Part shown: piece by piece, positions 44,516 through 57,299 of the stretch | How positions within the stretch are numbered: the first letter of the stretch is position 1 | Layout of the letters: each line of letters opens with the position of its first letter | Assembly (NCBI GenBank): GCA_020746105.1 | Contig: JAJGST010000088.1 | Location: forward strand, 33,213-97,212 | From: Trogon surrucura | Taxonomy: Eukaryota > Chordata > Aves > Trogoniformes > Trogonidae | Direction: 5' to 3' | DNA length: 64,000 nucleotides | Notes under the pieces: generated by a model | Seen by the model: the letters and a program-made list of their open reading frames with translations, nothing else | Told to the model about the DNA's origin: nothing | Database searches by the model: none | Made by a program: the position numbers and the translations under genes

Positions 44516-47500
44516 ATTTTTTATGTGCTGAACCAGGAAAAGGGAAACCAGGCTTATCTGGCTTCCAATGGTTGGAGTTTTAACACGTGTGTAATCAAAT
44601 GTTTAATTGTGCATGAAGGAAATGCAACTATGCCTGACAGTTGGTTAACGGGATCCAAACAGAGAGCTCAGTCAACTTAAACTGCATCAATGATCTCCCC
44701 ACCTTATCGAGGGAGTTCAACTAGTGTCCGTACATGGTGGTTAACCCTCAGCCTTGATGCAAGCCTCCCACAGCCAGAGAGCAGCAGCTGGCAGGCCTAT
44801 CCTGTGTGATCACTAATTACTACCAGGCACAAAACCCTCACTGAAGCCATAGCTCAGCACCTTCCCAAGTGTCTGTCACTTCTAAGCTACAGCAAATCAA
44901 TACAAACCATACCAGCCTCTTACTATCAGATCAAAAGAAGCTCCCAGCCCTCTGCAGGAGGATATCAGCTTTTTCCACCTACACTTGAATTCAAGATAAC
45001 CCAAAGTCATGTAGTTAGTTGACAGGGCAACAGGTCTACACCAGTCACGGCTTAACAGCTTGATCTTGGCTTCTTCCTAAACACAGACACAGGACTTCTA
45101 GTCAGGCTCATGCACTGGCTCACATCTGTCCGCGAAAGACTGCGAGAACATGTGCCACAAGCCATCACAAATTAGAGATTAGGGCTTTCGCCAAGCTACC
45201 GTACTGAGCAAGACTGGGTGACTTACTGAAATGGTCTTTGTAGAGCAAGACATTAATTTAAGGATGCGATCTTGCAGTCCCCCATGCTCCAAAGGAGAAC
45301 ACATTTTATACACAAAAAAAAGAAGGGGAAAAAATTAAATCAAAAGAGGAAGATGTATATAAACAGATTACTGGAAACCAAGATGCATAACCTGTTCTTT
45401 TTCCCTGCATACATTCAGCTATCTCAAAAAGTGACCCTTCTTCTCCTCTTCCCTTAGCAGCCTTGAATACAAGACAAATCAGCCATTGAAAAACTCCAGG
45501 CTGGAACTCTGAAACCCTCCGCTTTTCCAGCAGTTTCTGAGGAACAGCACATACCCACCTCCACACAGAATCACTGCTGCTGAAGTCATCCTTCTTCACA
45601 TCCTGAACAAGCCCACCAGGTGACCGTACACGGCATCATCTGGACTGTCTAACTCTATTCAGTACTTCCCTAGAGACTCCTGTAAAAAACTTCAGTGCAC
45701 GGCCATATTCAGTAGCTACCAAAAAAAAAAGATTGCTTCTCATATCGTATGGGGCAGAAGCTTACGAGTTAATCTGGTCAAGACTCGGGCCACCAAGCAC
45801 TCAGACACATTCCTTCTGGCAAAGACAAGCTTAACTTCCCTTTGCATCTCCACCTACACTCTCTAAAACACACGGAGAGATCGGGGAACTTCAATCAGGA
45901 TACTAATTTTGTGTTCAGAGCAGCATCCTCTCCTACAGTTAACTCTTGCCCCTTGAGGGACAAGCTGCCACTGGAGATAAGAGGGTTCTCTCAGCTCCAT
46001 GCCAATGGGCCACAAAACAGTAACTCTACCAAGGACCTGTACAAGCTCAACACTATGTGGAAGTTGTTAAAAAAAAAATCATGGAACAGCAGCTTAAGAA
46101 GTAGTCATCTTCTTCATTACATCAGAGACAGAGGACTTTCTTCGAGAGAGGATTAGCCACACCGGATTACGTGTTCTTAATCTATATAAACAGAACTGAT
46201 TTTCTGCTTTTTCACAATCATCTCTCACACTTTCTGAAAACAAGAATTTTTTGTTCTCCCCCCAAAACACTTCAAGGAAAACTAACACAAGCATCATTTC
46301 TTTGACAGCTAATCCATCCTACAAAGGTTATATGTGTGCAGCTTGCCAGGGAGTTACAAGGTCAACTGAATGCATATCCGTTCTTTCCTTTTACTGTATT
46401 TTTTGCCCCACCATACTAAACACACTGCTTCAGCCACTTACACCAGGGGTATCATTAACTGTACAGAAATATTTGCCTCTAAAAACAAACCAACATATAC
46501 ACATCACAAAAATTATTTCTCAGTTTACGCTCAAACTCGCACCTCAAGAGTCTTCCTCATCTCCACGCTATGCAAAGCCACCTTCAGAAAAGAATAGCTG
46601 AGGTGTGTGTTTAGGAAAAATCAAGGTGCATGCGGTCAGTAGATCACACGGTCAGATTTGTACCACTCCGCAGCTTCGCATCTGCTCAGGACAAACCCCC
46701 AAAGGGCAGCCAAGAGCCTGGGAGAAGCAGAGCACACAGAGCTCCAGTCAGTCCCTACTGCTCCGGTCGCTTTTGAGATCTGTTGCAGCTCAACATAAAC
46801 CAGCTCAGCCTTTAAAGTCACTCCACTTTATGCCACGGGCACAGACACCTGGACACAGTTCAAACAGACTAAGAAGCTGCAATCATGGCTTGCTGTTGTT
46901 ACCACTCCAACTCCTTTTTTCTTTCCTTAATACATGCCTAACACCAACAGACAAAAGAAATAAGCAAACAGATTAATATCCACTTCTATAAAAAGCATGT
47001 CATTTCTTAAGGAATCAAAATACTTCATTACCATCATCTTCACACAACTCAAGGAAGCCACAGACATCAGCTTTTTGGTGGAGCTCTCCCAGCTATTACA
47101 CACAGCAATTAAGAAGCAGTGATCTCCACGTGCCTCTGAACGACACGGCTTCCTAACCTTAAACACACTGGTCTGTAAGAAAAGCTGTGATAAAACATTT
47201 AGCACAAGTCACGGAGTGGCATGCCAGGACGCGAAAACGAACGACAAAACCAGTTACAGCACGAGTTCAAGCCAAGCTGGGCTCCCCATTCTAGGCCACA
47301 GCTGGCAGCAGGAGATCTGAACTGGGGCACACAAACTACTGCAGTTTATGCAAACTCAGCAGAAAAACTGCTGTACTGTGCCCTTAACCAAAGGGCTTCA
47401 GGAGCAAAAGCTGAATTTTCTGACTGACAGACAGCAAGCATCACACAGAGCTAAGACATCTCCATTTCCTTTCATCCTCCTCAGTCAGCTAGAAATTTGT

Positions 47501-47695
47501 TCCAACGACAGCTGTTAAAGACACTGTAAGAAAAAAGATAACACAAGCTCACAGATGGGGTGTTTTGGTGTGGAGACGGTCTCACAGTGTACTGGTTTCA
47601 TGCAGCTATTGCAGACAGAGCTTCAGGACTGTCAAGCAACTCTTATCTTAATGTTCTAGCAGAACATAATTTGTGTGTGTGTGTGTGTAACTCAC
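44516..47695. other. AT-rich non-coding DNA
   Basis: Open frames are short and lack motifs. It contains no repeat I recognise and may be intron or intergenic sequence. Confidence 0.5.
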
Positions 47696-47821
47696 TGAAA
47701 ACGAGTGGATCCGAGAGCTGCTATTTCTCCCCTGTAGATGCCTGGCAGAATTTGACTGCGGCTCAGCAGCAGCGCTACTCTCCGAAGGCTGTTTGATGAC
47801 GGCCACCTTGACGCCCGGTTC
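47696..47821 (-). CDS. Candidate internal exon, unassigned
   Basis: Between a good acceptor ('ctgtcctgcag') and a strong donor (TTTTCA|GTGAGT), 126 nt encode 42 residues in phase 0. They include EPGVKVAVIKQPSESSAAAE and a serine/arginine-rich end (RNSSSRIHSFS). The local base composition is more GC-rich than its surroundings. A (GT)n run lies just beyond the donor. It cannot be joined directly to the 52.3-kb exon because the phases differ (1 versus 0), so another exon would be needed, or it belongs to a different gene. Confidence 0.4.
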
Positions 47822-50800
47822 CTGCAGGACAGACACTCACACCACACAGGGCCACACGGCAATGCTCTGAAGGACCCAGTAGTACCTGTCGTTAGTCAAT
47901 TAACAGAGCTCAGTATCACCACACATTTTCTTTTCGGCACCAAGAACCAAGTGGCTCATCCAGATGCTTTGTCTCTATAATCTTATGTCGACTCACTGGG
48001 AATATTCAGAAAGCTGGAGATTCAAGGTATAAAGACACTTCTGCAAAATCAAAATCTTACTGTTATACATAAAACCCTGAGAGTCAAAGTAGATTAATTT
48101 GAATACAGTTTGAACCATGTAATTTTCAAACAAACACACAGCAGATTAAGACAATCCAGAGGATACCAAAATATTTAAATATACTTCAAGACTTGCTAAA
48201 AATAAAGACCCTAGTCCTTTCATGTCATTTAGGCTCAAACACATAAAAAAGTTACCATGTCCTTCCTTAACTTCATCCAGTCAAAAACAGTTCCTACCAT
48301 AAACAAAGATCTTTAAACTATCACCTGAATTTGCTGTTTTCTTGGCACAGCTGCCAGACATTTTTCTACCAGTGATGCACAAAACTCAGTGACAAGAGAA
48401 TTCCCGAGACCCTGATTTGTCAAAAAGCTTTCAAGGAAAAAAAAATCTTTTCTGAAGTCACCTCTCACATTCCCCACTGAAGAGTAAAGACATCTTTGGG
48501 AATAACCGTGTATCCAAGAAAAAGCTAATATTTAACTTCAAAAGCTGGTATTTAACTCAAAAGAAAAAAAACACCCACTCTAGTTATTCATCTACACGTG
48601 GCATTTCATCCACCACCATCACAAAATATCAGCTACCCCTGCTGTACAGAAGGAGTGCCCAGCATAAAGTAGTATATAATAACAAGGACTGAAATAAAGG
48701 TATACAAATTCCAGAGCTTCAGAAAACAAGTCCATTATTGGCACGTTGTCAGGAAGGAACCCGACAGATGAGACGTGGCTGCCTGCGGTGTGTCTGAAGG
48801 ACAACAAGTGCGAGGACTGGCGCGTTACAGTACATATGTACTACCCAGCCCTGTAGGACAGGCTCATTCCTCATTGCCAACGTGGACAAGTCATTTCCTT
48901 AACACATTGTGGTTAAAATAAAGAAAGCTTACATTTACAGAACTACTTCTAGGACAAGAATGTTTCCTCCCTGCCACCATTCCCTCTGACATGAAAAAGG
49001 GAAGGGACGGTGTTATGATCCTTGATCTCTAGGGTCCACTTGTGCAGCCGGGCAAGTTGCGCACCAAAAGCCAGGGCTGTTGATGTCCACTGCTGCCCCA
49101 CTTCCCCCGTAAATCAAAGCATCAGAAATATTGACCAAAACACACACCAGCTAATTGCTCGTGGCTAGTCACATCCATGAGGAGACCTGCCCAAATCATG
49201 GGGGTTTTAGTCACAGAAGAGCAAAACAAGGACAACAATTATACTCGGCTGCTTTCAAATTCCAAATGTTTTCAAACACCTTTGCTGCTACCAAAAAAAA
49301 AACCAACAACCAAACCACAACAGAAGAAAAGACAGACCCCTTGTCAGCTGCCATTCAGAACTCCCTAACTTCACTCCTCAGAAGCCTTTACTTGCTACAC
49401 AGGCCACTACAACAAATACTTCTAATCTTGCCAAAATCTACCTTAACATCAATCTACTCCAGGCTTGACTGGTTTTCTTCGGAATTCATTCTGAACACAA
49501 CTTCAAACCAAAGGGTGGAGAAGCAGGAGTGTGGAAGAAACACTTTCCTCTACAAACTAAGATATGTTCTCCAAATTTGTCAGTAAAGAACACGCAGAGG
49601 TATCGTGGCAGCCAGGTTGGTTCCTTCCCAACACGACCTTTTGGGACATTTCCGTTCCAGCAGTTCCACACAACAACTTCTCAACAATCTCCTGTTAAAC
49701 TTCCATATAATACAAATCTGTGCCTAACCGAAATCTTCCGATACCCTCCAGCGTATCACTCGCATTTAAAAATAGGTATCTTAAAGCTTTTGTATTGTTC
49801 ACACAACCTTTCTGAACAGTCAGTGCAAAAATTGTGTGTAGCACTAAACCCCCTTAATCTCCAGTTGAGTATCTACAGGAACTATTGCCAGCCCAGGTGC
49901 TCTTCTCCCCTCCTGCTAGAGATTCTTACTCCAGCACCTGAGTGATTGCACCTGCTTCACTTGATTTTTTTCTTGGTTCCTTTCTTTATCTCCTCCTCAT
50001 CACTCTTCCTGAACAGCCACTCCATGACTTACTAATCTGTCATTTTTTCCCCCCACTGCACACAGTGTTGGAAGTAAACAGTGAAGAACTTTCCACATTG
50101 CCCATCAGTCGCTGTTCTGGCTTGTCAAACACACAGGGGATTATTTCCCCTGCCCTCCCTTTTGAGACCTCTTCAGTTTGTCACTTCAAGAAGCAGCATT
50201 TAACTTGAAGAACACATCAGAACTTGGGCATGGCATTATCAAGCCATCACCAATTTCAACACACCTGAGGCTTCACTTCCCTCTCCAGAGCCTCATTTAG
50301 TTCATATCAGCTGCCCTTTGTTACTTCCCAGTACACAGAGCAGAAGTTCTCACCAGCAAGAAGACTTAAATTCAAAGTTCTCAGTATTTCAGCTCAGAAA
50401 GACTGTTCTTACACACTCTTGATACCTTCACATTGGAGTCAACATTTAAGGGAAATAAAGGTTGAAACAGATGCACTAACAGTCACATGAATATGTTTTG
50501 GTTTTTTTTAATTGTCCTGATCAGCTGAAATGTAGAAGCATTTCAGCAGCCTAACCTTTGACAAGTTCAGTGCTCCACATGGCTTATTGACAACAAGGAC
50601 ATCAGAGAACAGAAGTGACTGTGGATATTTTCCCCTGAATGTACAGTATAACAAAAGCTTCAAGCAGCAGAGAAGTGTTTCAGCACAGCTTCTGCCTTCC
50701 AGCATTTTTTTGCTTTGTACTTATTACCAACAGAAATAATGCGAGAGCAGCTACAAGAAAAAAAAATTCACCACTGTCATGATTCAACATCCACATATCA

Positions 50801-52305
50801 GCTGCTGACATTTTGCTCATGTGAAGTGTAACAGCAATCACAACGTAAATCCACACCTTGTCACCTTCAGCAGCCCAAGTAATACAAGACCTGTGAATTT
50901 TAGCACATTATACACAATCTGAGTAGTTAGAATAAAAACATAGTTTAGGCTAGAACACAGAGTCTCCCAGTCAAACCGCATGATACTCTGCACATCTCCA
51001 CATCCCACAGGCCTCCAAAACAAACTTTGGACCAGCCACGTCATCTTTTTTTATTTTTATGCAGCCTTTGTTTTCCAGATGGACAGGCTTCTTTATTTTA
51101 AGATATAGAAAGACCTACTCTAATAGCAGAAAAAAGTCCATGGGTACAGCTGCAATACAACTGCTCACCAGCATTGAAAAGCTCAGCAATCTCCAACGTA
51201 TTCTCACTTCAAAAGTCATTAAAAATGCTTTCAGGAGTAGGTAATAGCATTAGTTGTGTATGACCACGGCATCTGCAAATCTGTCAGCTCCTCCAGATTG
51301 GGCTAAAATAAGCACTACAGCTTTCCCATTATATTAAAAACAGCTGGTTAGTTCTAGCCTCACCTCACCTGAAGTAGCATCAACAAGATCGTGTTCACCT
51401 GCAGCCACAAGATTACTCCACAGACACCTGCACACGTGGGCCAGCATTTGCCTCAAACAACAAGAGGTCAGAAAACTACTCCTACATCTGCAGAAGCAGA
51501 AAACACTTCAGGTCTCAGTTAGATCCTCTTCCAAAAAACACAAGCTTCAGCCAAGCAGGATAACAAGACTTGAGAAAGGGAGGAGGAAGCCAGCTCACAA
51601 TTCATCCCTCTTCTTCCACACCCTTGTGTGGACAAAAGGAAAGCAGACAGAGAACAAGGCACCATCACAGAATTACCTACAGAACACAGAATTCTCTAAA
51701 TGAATCAGATTTTCATTTCTGGTCAGCCTTCACTGCAAGTATTTGGACAATTCCACTGGTGATCATAACTGTGGTAATGCTGCACACACCAAGAAAAGGG
51801 GAGTTCATACAGACCAGGCTGATGTTCCTCAGCCCAAGACAGAGGCTTCAAATCCAGTCTTCTCCCACTTCTGGATTCCCAGAAAACAACACAACTTGCA
51901 CATGTGCCCTGCTTTTCTGCTGCCTACAACAACAGTGATGTGTTGCGCAGATTCCCCCTATCATCACGCTTGCCAAGTTTCACACAAAAATAGTTTGTGA
52001 GGCACGGCTGACTGCTGGAGTAGCTGGAAGGCAAGACTCATTCAGAAAGTAGCTATTTTACACATTTAAGAATATTAATGTTATGATGACTCTGCCTGGA
52101 GCTACTTGCAGAACTAGGGGACACCAATGAGGCTTTCGGAAATTTTGTTGGGGTTTTTCACCCCTGCCCCCAAAGAGCTCTTGTCCCCATGTTCAGCTGC
52201 CACCATTAGGAACAACATGGGTTCCAAGTCGTGGCCCTCTTAAATGGAACTTCAAACTGAGAAAATAGAATGGCCCGTGGTTAAAAAGACTCCCATTTCA
52301 CTCAC
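47822..52305. other. AT-rich non-coding DNA
   Basis: I searched it by eye for macro-domain exons (motifs like VDAIVNAAN, GGGGVDGCIH) on the minus strand and found none. No recognised repeats. Confidence 0.5.
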
Positions 52306-52422
52306 CATCACTTTCCCTCTTACTTTTTAAGTCTTCCATCCACTTTGGAATATTTTTCAATGCAACATAATCCCTTAAGTACTCTTGGCGTCTTTCTTCC
52401 AAGGTCATCTTCAGCAAACGCT
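52306..52422 (-). CDS. MACROD2-like: MACROD2-like exon 2
   Basis: After an acceptor 'cccctgaacag' the minus strand encodes RLLKMTLEERRQEYLRDYVA and then LKNIPKWMEDLKSKRESD, followed by donor GATG|GTGAGT. With the last codons of the exon at 56.9 kb this gives WREEKERLLKMTLEERR, which matches the N-terminal region of MACROD2 as I know it. The later part (ALKNIPKW) also resembles the corresponding MACROD1 segment. MACROD2 removes ADP-ribose from proteins through a macro domain, which would be encoded by later exons. Those are not seen here. The exon is 117 nt, phase 1 to phase 1. Confidence 0.7.
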
Positions 52423-55400
52423 CTGTTCAGGGGAAGAAGAAATAATAAAAAAAAGTAAGTTTTGCAAGCTTTCACACACCCTTGCACATCAGCCAAGCAG
52501 TGACCAGTTCAGTGTCCTTGATGCAATTAAACACCATTGGAGAGAACCAAGCGCAGGTGATTCCATGAGTTACAAGGAGCAGGAGCTAAACACAGGGTGT
52601 CTGTACAACCGTACGTGCCTATTTCTGGATATCCCAGCTCAGCAAAAAGAAATGCCTCTTCACCACACTCTCAGCTGTCCAGACTTACCACTCCCCTCAG
52701 TGCTACTGCACCTCTGCTTCCTGACACTTGAACTGAAGGGTCAGAGAACTAACAGCAAGTAGGAAACTGCTGCTTTATATGGAGCTTTCAGGTATGGAAG
52801 TCTATTCTTGAAGTTCTGCATTTGTAAACCATAACTTCAAAAGTTAGTAAAAATGTTTTAACTTTGATCTTCCTAACACTAGTTTACCAATGCCAGCAAA
52901 TACAGGCAGGGAGCCTGGCACAAATTTAACACGAGTGCTACGACATGACAAAAGAAATTGGAGCTCAAGCCAACGTTATGTCACTTTATGGATGTCTGGG
53001 GTGACAAGAAAGACATCTTTGTTTACTTGGGCTTTTTGTTCTGAAAGCCAGGTCACTTGCAGCATGAGAAAACGGGTGTCATTTGCTTTAGACTCCTCAT
53101 ACAGTGGCATTTAATCCCATTTTGAGCCAAAAAAAAAAATAAAATTAAATCAGCAGCTGAAGAAAATCCTAGAATATCTGCTAAATGCCCAGAAGTAACA
53201 CAAGTGCGTGAGTGTGACAGACTGTGGTTGAACAGAAACCCAAGCACTAGGAAAGCCCACTGCCATCCTCTGGCTCACCGTGTTCCTAAAAAAGCAGACC
53301 AGGACCACCATGACCTGCATCTGCTGGATTCAAAGCGCTGAAAAAGAGAACCTGGGTTTGAAGTGGGCAGCATGGGTTCAACTTCAGAGGTTTTTATTTG
53401 AGCATTAATGCAACACGCTCAGTTACCGCACTAAAACACACACGGACGGTTGTTTTCTCCCAAGAAACCCGCCCCGTCTCTTTTCAGACTGTCAGTGAAA
53501 AGGAAAGTCTCCAAGATTGTTCAATTACGACGGCTGCTGCCAACCTCACTCTTCTTCAGACCTTGCTAAAAATGGACTAAGAAAAAAAGAAAATCCATCC
53601 AAATGATCCAACACCGCAAACAACCCCACGCTTCAGCCAGACTCTCTACCTGATTTTTGCAGCCACATCCTCTTCTCCCTCCTCACTCCAATACCCTGTA
53701 TTAGCTTAGCACAACATGCAGAGCTTTTCCCCTTTCACAAGAAGGGGGGGAGAAAAAAAGAAAAACAGAAAAACCGAAACTATAGAATTGCACAATGCCC
53801 ATATTCCAATTAAGTTTCTGTGCCTGTTTTCCCCAGTGGCACTGTACTACTATTAACATACCAATAGTTTTTCTTGAAACATTAATCAGTAATAAATGTT
53901 CTTTGATGATTCAAGAGTTTCTAGGGGTGTAGGGGAAAGATAGACCCGTATTATTTGCTTTTGGCATAAAGGACTAAGTGGACATGAAAACAATATTTTT
54001 ACCTCAAGTTGAAGGAGCAGTGAGCAAGTTGAGAGCATTGCATCTGCTTCTCAGATCAAACCTCAAATGAAAAAAAAAAGAAAAAGAACCCACTTTCAAT
54101 GGGGTTTGGGTGTTTTTTGAGGTTTTTTTTTTTGTTTTTTTCTGTGTGTTTTTTTTTTCCCTCCAAAATAAAGTTTCCTAATTATGCAGGCTGCAATCCA
54201 CACAGTCTAATAACCAGAGGCAGGTTTTAAGCACAGACTCCCTTACCAAAATAAGTTTACTCTGGTATTTTTGACAGTATTACCATTTTCTTCACTTGAC
54301 AAAAGCATTTCTCTCCCATTATTCAAGCTTGGTATTTTAACTGGATATTTACAAATGCAGAAGTAAAACTAATGTGATTAGTATCGCCATTACACACACC
54401 AGATAAGCACTTCACTCCATTACTTGATCTTCAGGCACACAAAACATCAGGTATTTAACGTGCAGGCAAACCTGAGAGAGCGTCTGTCTGTGCGTGTCTG
54501 GTTTGAGGGACTGAAGCAAAAGAAGTTTTACTACCTTGTGCTAAAAAGAGTTGGAGACAAGTTCCCCTCTACAGGAAGATTTCACAAAACTTGGCTCTTG
54601 CGAGTCAGCAGCAAGAATTTCACCCGAGTCTTAATTACACACAAGCCTCCTGGAAGATGCTTCCAACAGCCTCAGCTGGAAGTACAGTTTTCTGCCTACA
54701 GCTTTACAAAGTGCCTTGGAAAGGTTGCGAGCAGAGCAGTCCTGTGGCTAAGGCTCTGAAATCAACTCCAGTCCCGCTCCTGTTCTGTTTCAGCTGTCCT
54801 CAAGCAATATCCACCCTGGGAGAACATGGACCAACCCTTAATTATCAGGAAAGTAACTAAGAAAGGCAAGGGTATTGTCAGGGGGTTTGAACTCAATATT
54901 TAGCAATCGGTGCTTTTTCTTTTTACAAAGTTCTCTGGAATAGAAAAGGCTGAGAACAACTGCACTCGGAGCTTCACAGGAAGAGCAGAGCCGGCGTGCA
55001 CAGCAAGCTTGACAGGGGCTCAGGAGTAGCTGGGAAAGGCAAAGGCAGGCCTAACGAAAGATTTGAGTTTAAAAGTACAGTCTGGGTTGGAAAGAAACTA
55101 ACTGGGCTTCTATAGTTTTGCTCTGGAGTACAGAAGGTACTTGGGAAGAACAGTCACACAGGGACTGGCACAAAAGCAACGCCAGCAATGAGCACAGAAG
55201 TTTTTTCTGCCATCCTCACTCAAAATGCTCAGCAGCACCAGCACGGTGATGGAAAGCAGTTACTGGAGCAGAAGACTGGCAAAAGCTGTTCGGTCTTACT
55301 AGGCAGAAACACTGAGTTCTGGCCAGGTAGTGCCCACAAACCTACTTCCCTGGGTAGAAAAAATAAATACATAAATCTCACCAGCAGTTGTGAGCTCTGG

Positions 55401-56941
55401 TTTGCATTCAGTCACATCACCATACCGATGCGGACCCGCCATCCTCACAGCTGATGAGGACAAAGAAAACGTGCCTGCAGCTCAGGCTCCCAGCTCACCT
55501 TCCAGTCCCCCCACTCAGCCCTCTCTGCCAAAGGTCCAAGTTCACATGTCGGGCTATGAATTCACAGAGGGAACAGCAGAGTTGGGAGATACAAGTGCAA
55601 GTAACAGCAACACTCACCAGAGCCCACCAGAAACCTCACCCCATCTGCCCCCAGCACAAAACCAGCATTTTTTGAAAGTAAAGACATAAAAGCATTAAGG
55701 ATTTGTGCAGGGCAAGTCAGTTATAGCTGACTGCAATTCCTGAAGACTTAACTGTATCTTCTCTATTGAAAAGAGAGATTTAAAACACCTGGTAGAAATT
55801 TGTTGCCTCACCTTAACTACAGAAACAGGCTTTGGAAGACAGCTTTGAAAGAGAAGAGCATGTAACAAAACTCTGGCTTTTGAGAAGAGTTTGACAGGAG
55901 CAGCTACCTACACATAGATCAGTTTATTTGTGTCTTAATGTAGTTTTTTTTTCCCCTTGGAAACACACACTTGAGTTCTGCCACAGACAAAAAGGATGAA
56001 TCCTTCAAACTACTCTTCTGCCTCCTTGGCTTCAAACACACATACAGTCATCAGGGTGATGGAAGAAAAGAAAGCAAACTTCAAATACGACCTGCTGGGG
56101 AGGTTTGGGTTTCTTTCCTCTCCTCCTTGTAGCTGGTGTAAATATTACACTTCCACTGGGTGAATTAAGAGAAATTTTCACATTGCCCTCCACGTGATCC
56201 ATAGGAACGGCAGGGGCTGCGTAAAATGCTTGTCCCTGGGTTCTCACACTCTGGAGCCTGACATTGGGGTTTTAAAAACTGAGACTACACAGGGCAGGGG
56301 TCCTTCAAATCATAAGAGGAATAAATATTTCGTAGGTGGAGGGTGCTTTGAGAGCCCTCACACCCCAAAACGTCTCACCCCAGGTGATTAGTGCTGGAGG
56401 AAGCTCAACACAAACTCATTACACCAGCGATACCAACAAACCTTTTATTTCCCCCCCCCTCCGGAAAACCCAGGCAATTCAAACGGGAAAAGGCACCTCT
56501 GGGCGGCATGTGCCGAACTTTTCGGCCTCAAACACTCCCACAAGGTGACTTGAGGGCGGGAAGCCCTCAGGAGAGGGGCCGGTTCTCCCGCCCCCCTCAG
56601 CGCCAGGCCCCCTTCTCCTCACAGGGAAACTGCTCAGCGGGAACCCCGGGGAGGGGGGGACACCCCCAAAGCCCGCACCCCCGGGGCTGCGGCATTTGGG
56701 GAGGGGGTTTCAGGCTGCAGACCCGGAGAGGAACGGCCGAGAACACGGAGCACCCCTCCCCTCCCCCACGCCGTCCCCTCAGCGCCGGGAAACGGCGGGA
56801 AACGCCACCGCCCACCCCCCGGCCAGGCGGCGGCTCCGAGGGACGGGACACCCCCCTGAGCTCCCCCCTCTGCTCTCCTCACGGCTTAACGCCAGCTAAA
56901 GGCGGGAGAAGCGGGCCCGCTGTCGGCAAGGGCGGCAATAC
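52423..56941 (-). other. Intron 1 of the MACROD2-like gene
   Basis: AT-rich, with poly-T/A tracts near 54.1 kb. It contains a segment (54,235-54,345) that recurs upstream of the gene at 57,510-57,620. Two isolated open frames with natural-looking composition occur (55,454-55,689 plus; 56,247-56,090 minus), but neither joins the flanking exons in phase. Confidence 0.55.
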
Positions 56942-57299
56942 CTTTCTCCTCCCTCCAGAGCTTTTCCCGCTGGTGCCGGGCTACGTGGTGCTGTGGCTGG
57001 CGGCGGCTTCGAGCTGCAGGTTCCCCAGGCTCACGACGGGCTGGAGGAGACGCCGCGCCAGAGCCGACCCGCTCGCCGACGCCGTGCGCCGCTGCCCGCT
57101 GCCGCCGCTCTCGCCGCTGCTCCCCGCCGGCTCCGCGCCCGCAGCCCGGCTCCGCACGGCGCCCGTCAGCTGGGTCACGCCTCGCTCGAACCCGACACCC
57201 CCGCAGCGCCCGCCCCCCTCCCCGCCGCCCGGTGCCTTCTCCAGGGTGAACGAGCTCAACTCCCTCTTTCCTTCCTGAGGTTATTTCTTTTCTCCTCAT
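56942..57299 (-). CDS. MACROD2-like: MACROD2-like exon 1 within a CpG island
   Basis: The coding end QREKLWREEK is followed by donor GAAAG|GTATTG at 56,942/56,941 and joins in phase to 52,422. The frame is open upstream to an ATG at 57,299, giving an Arg/Gly-rich N-terminus much longer than the roughly 15 residues of human MACROD2 exon 1. The real start is therefore uncertain, and part of this may be GC-rich 5' UTR. The island spans about 56.4-57.28 kb and probably holds the promoter. Confidence 0.55.

Noticed and set aside
48619-48807. Minus-strand frame after a good acceptor at about 48.79 kb
   Set aside because: The phase does not fit the 52.3-kb exon, no clear donor is present, and it runs into low-complexity hydrophobic text.
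56032-56247. Minus-strand frame with NVKISLNSPSGSVIFTPATR in the MACROD2-like intron
   Set aside because: Natural-looking, but the acceptor is unclear, the donor is weak, and insertion between the two MACROD2-like exons would break the matched peptide.
56391-57278. 295-codon plus-strand frame over the CpG island
   Set aside because: It has no motif and opposes the minus-strand MACROD2-like exon, which has splice and peptide support.
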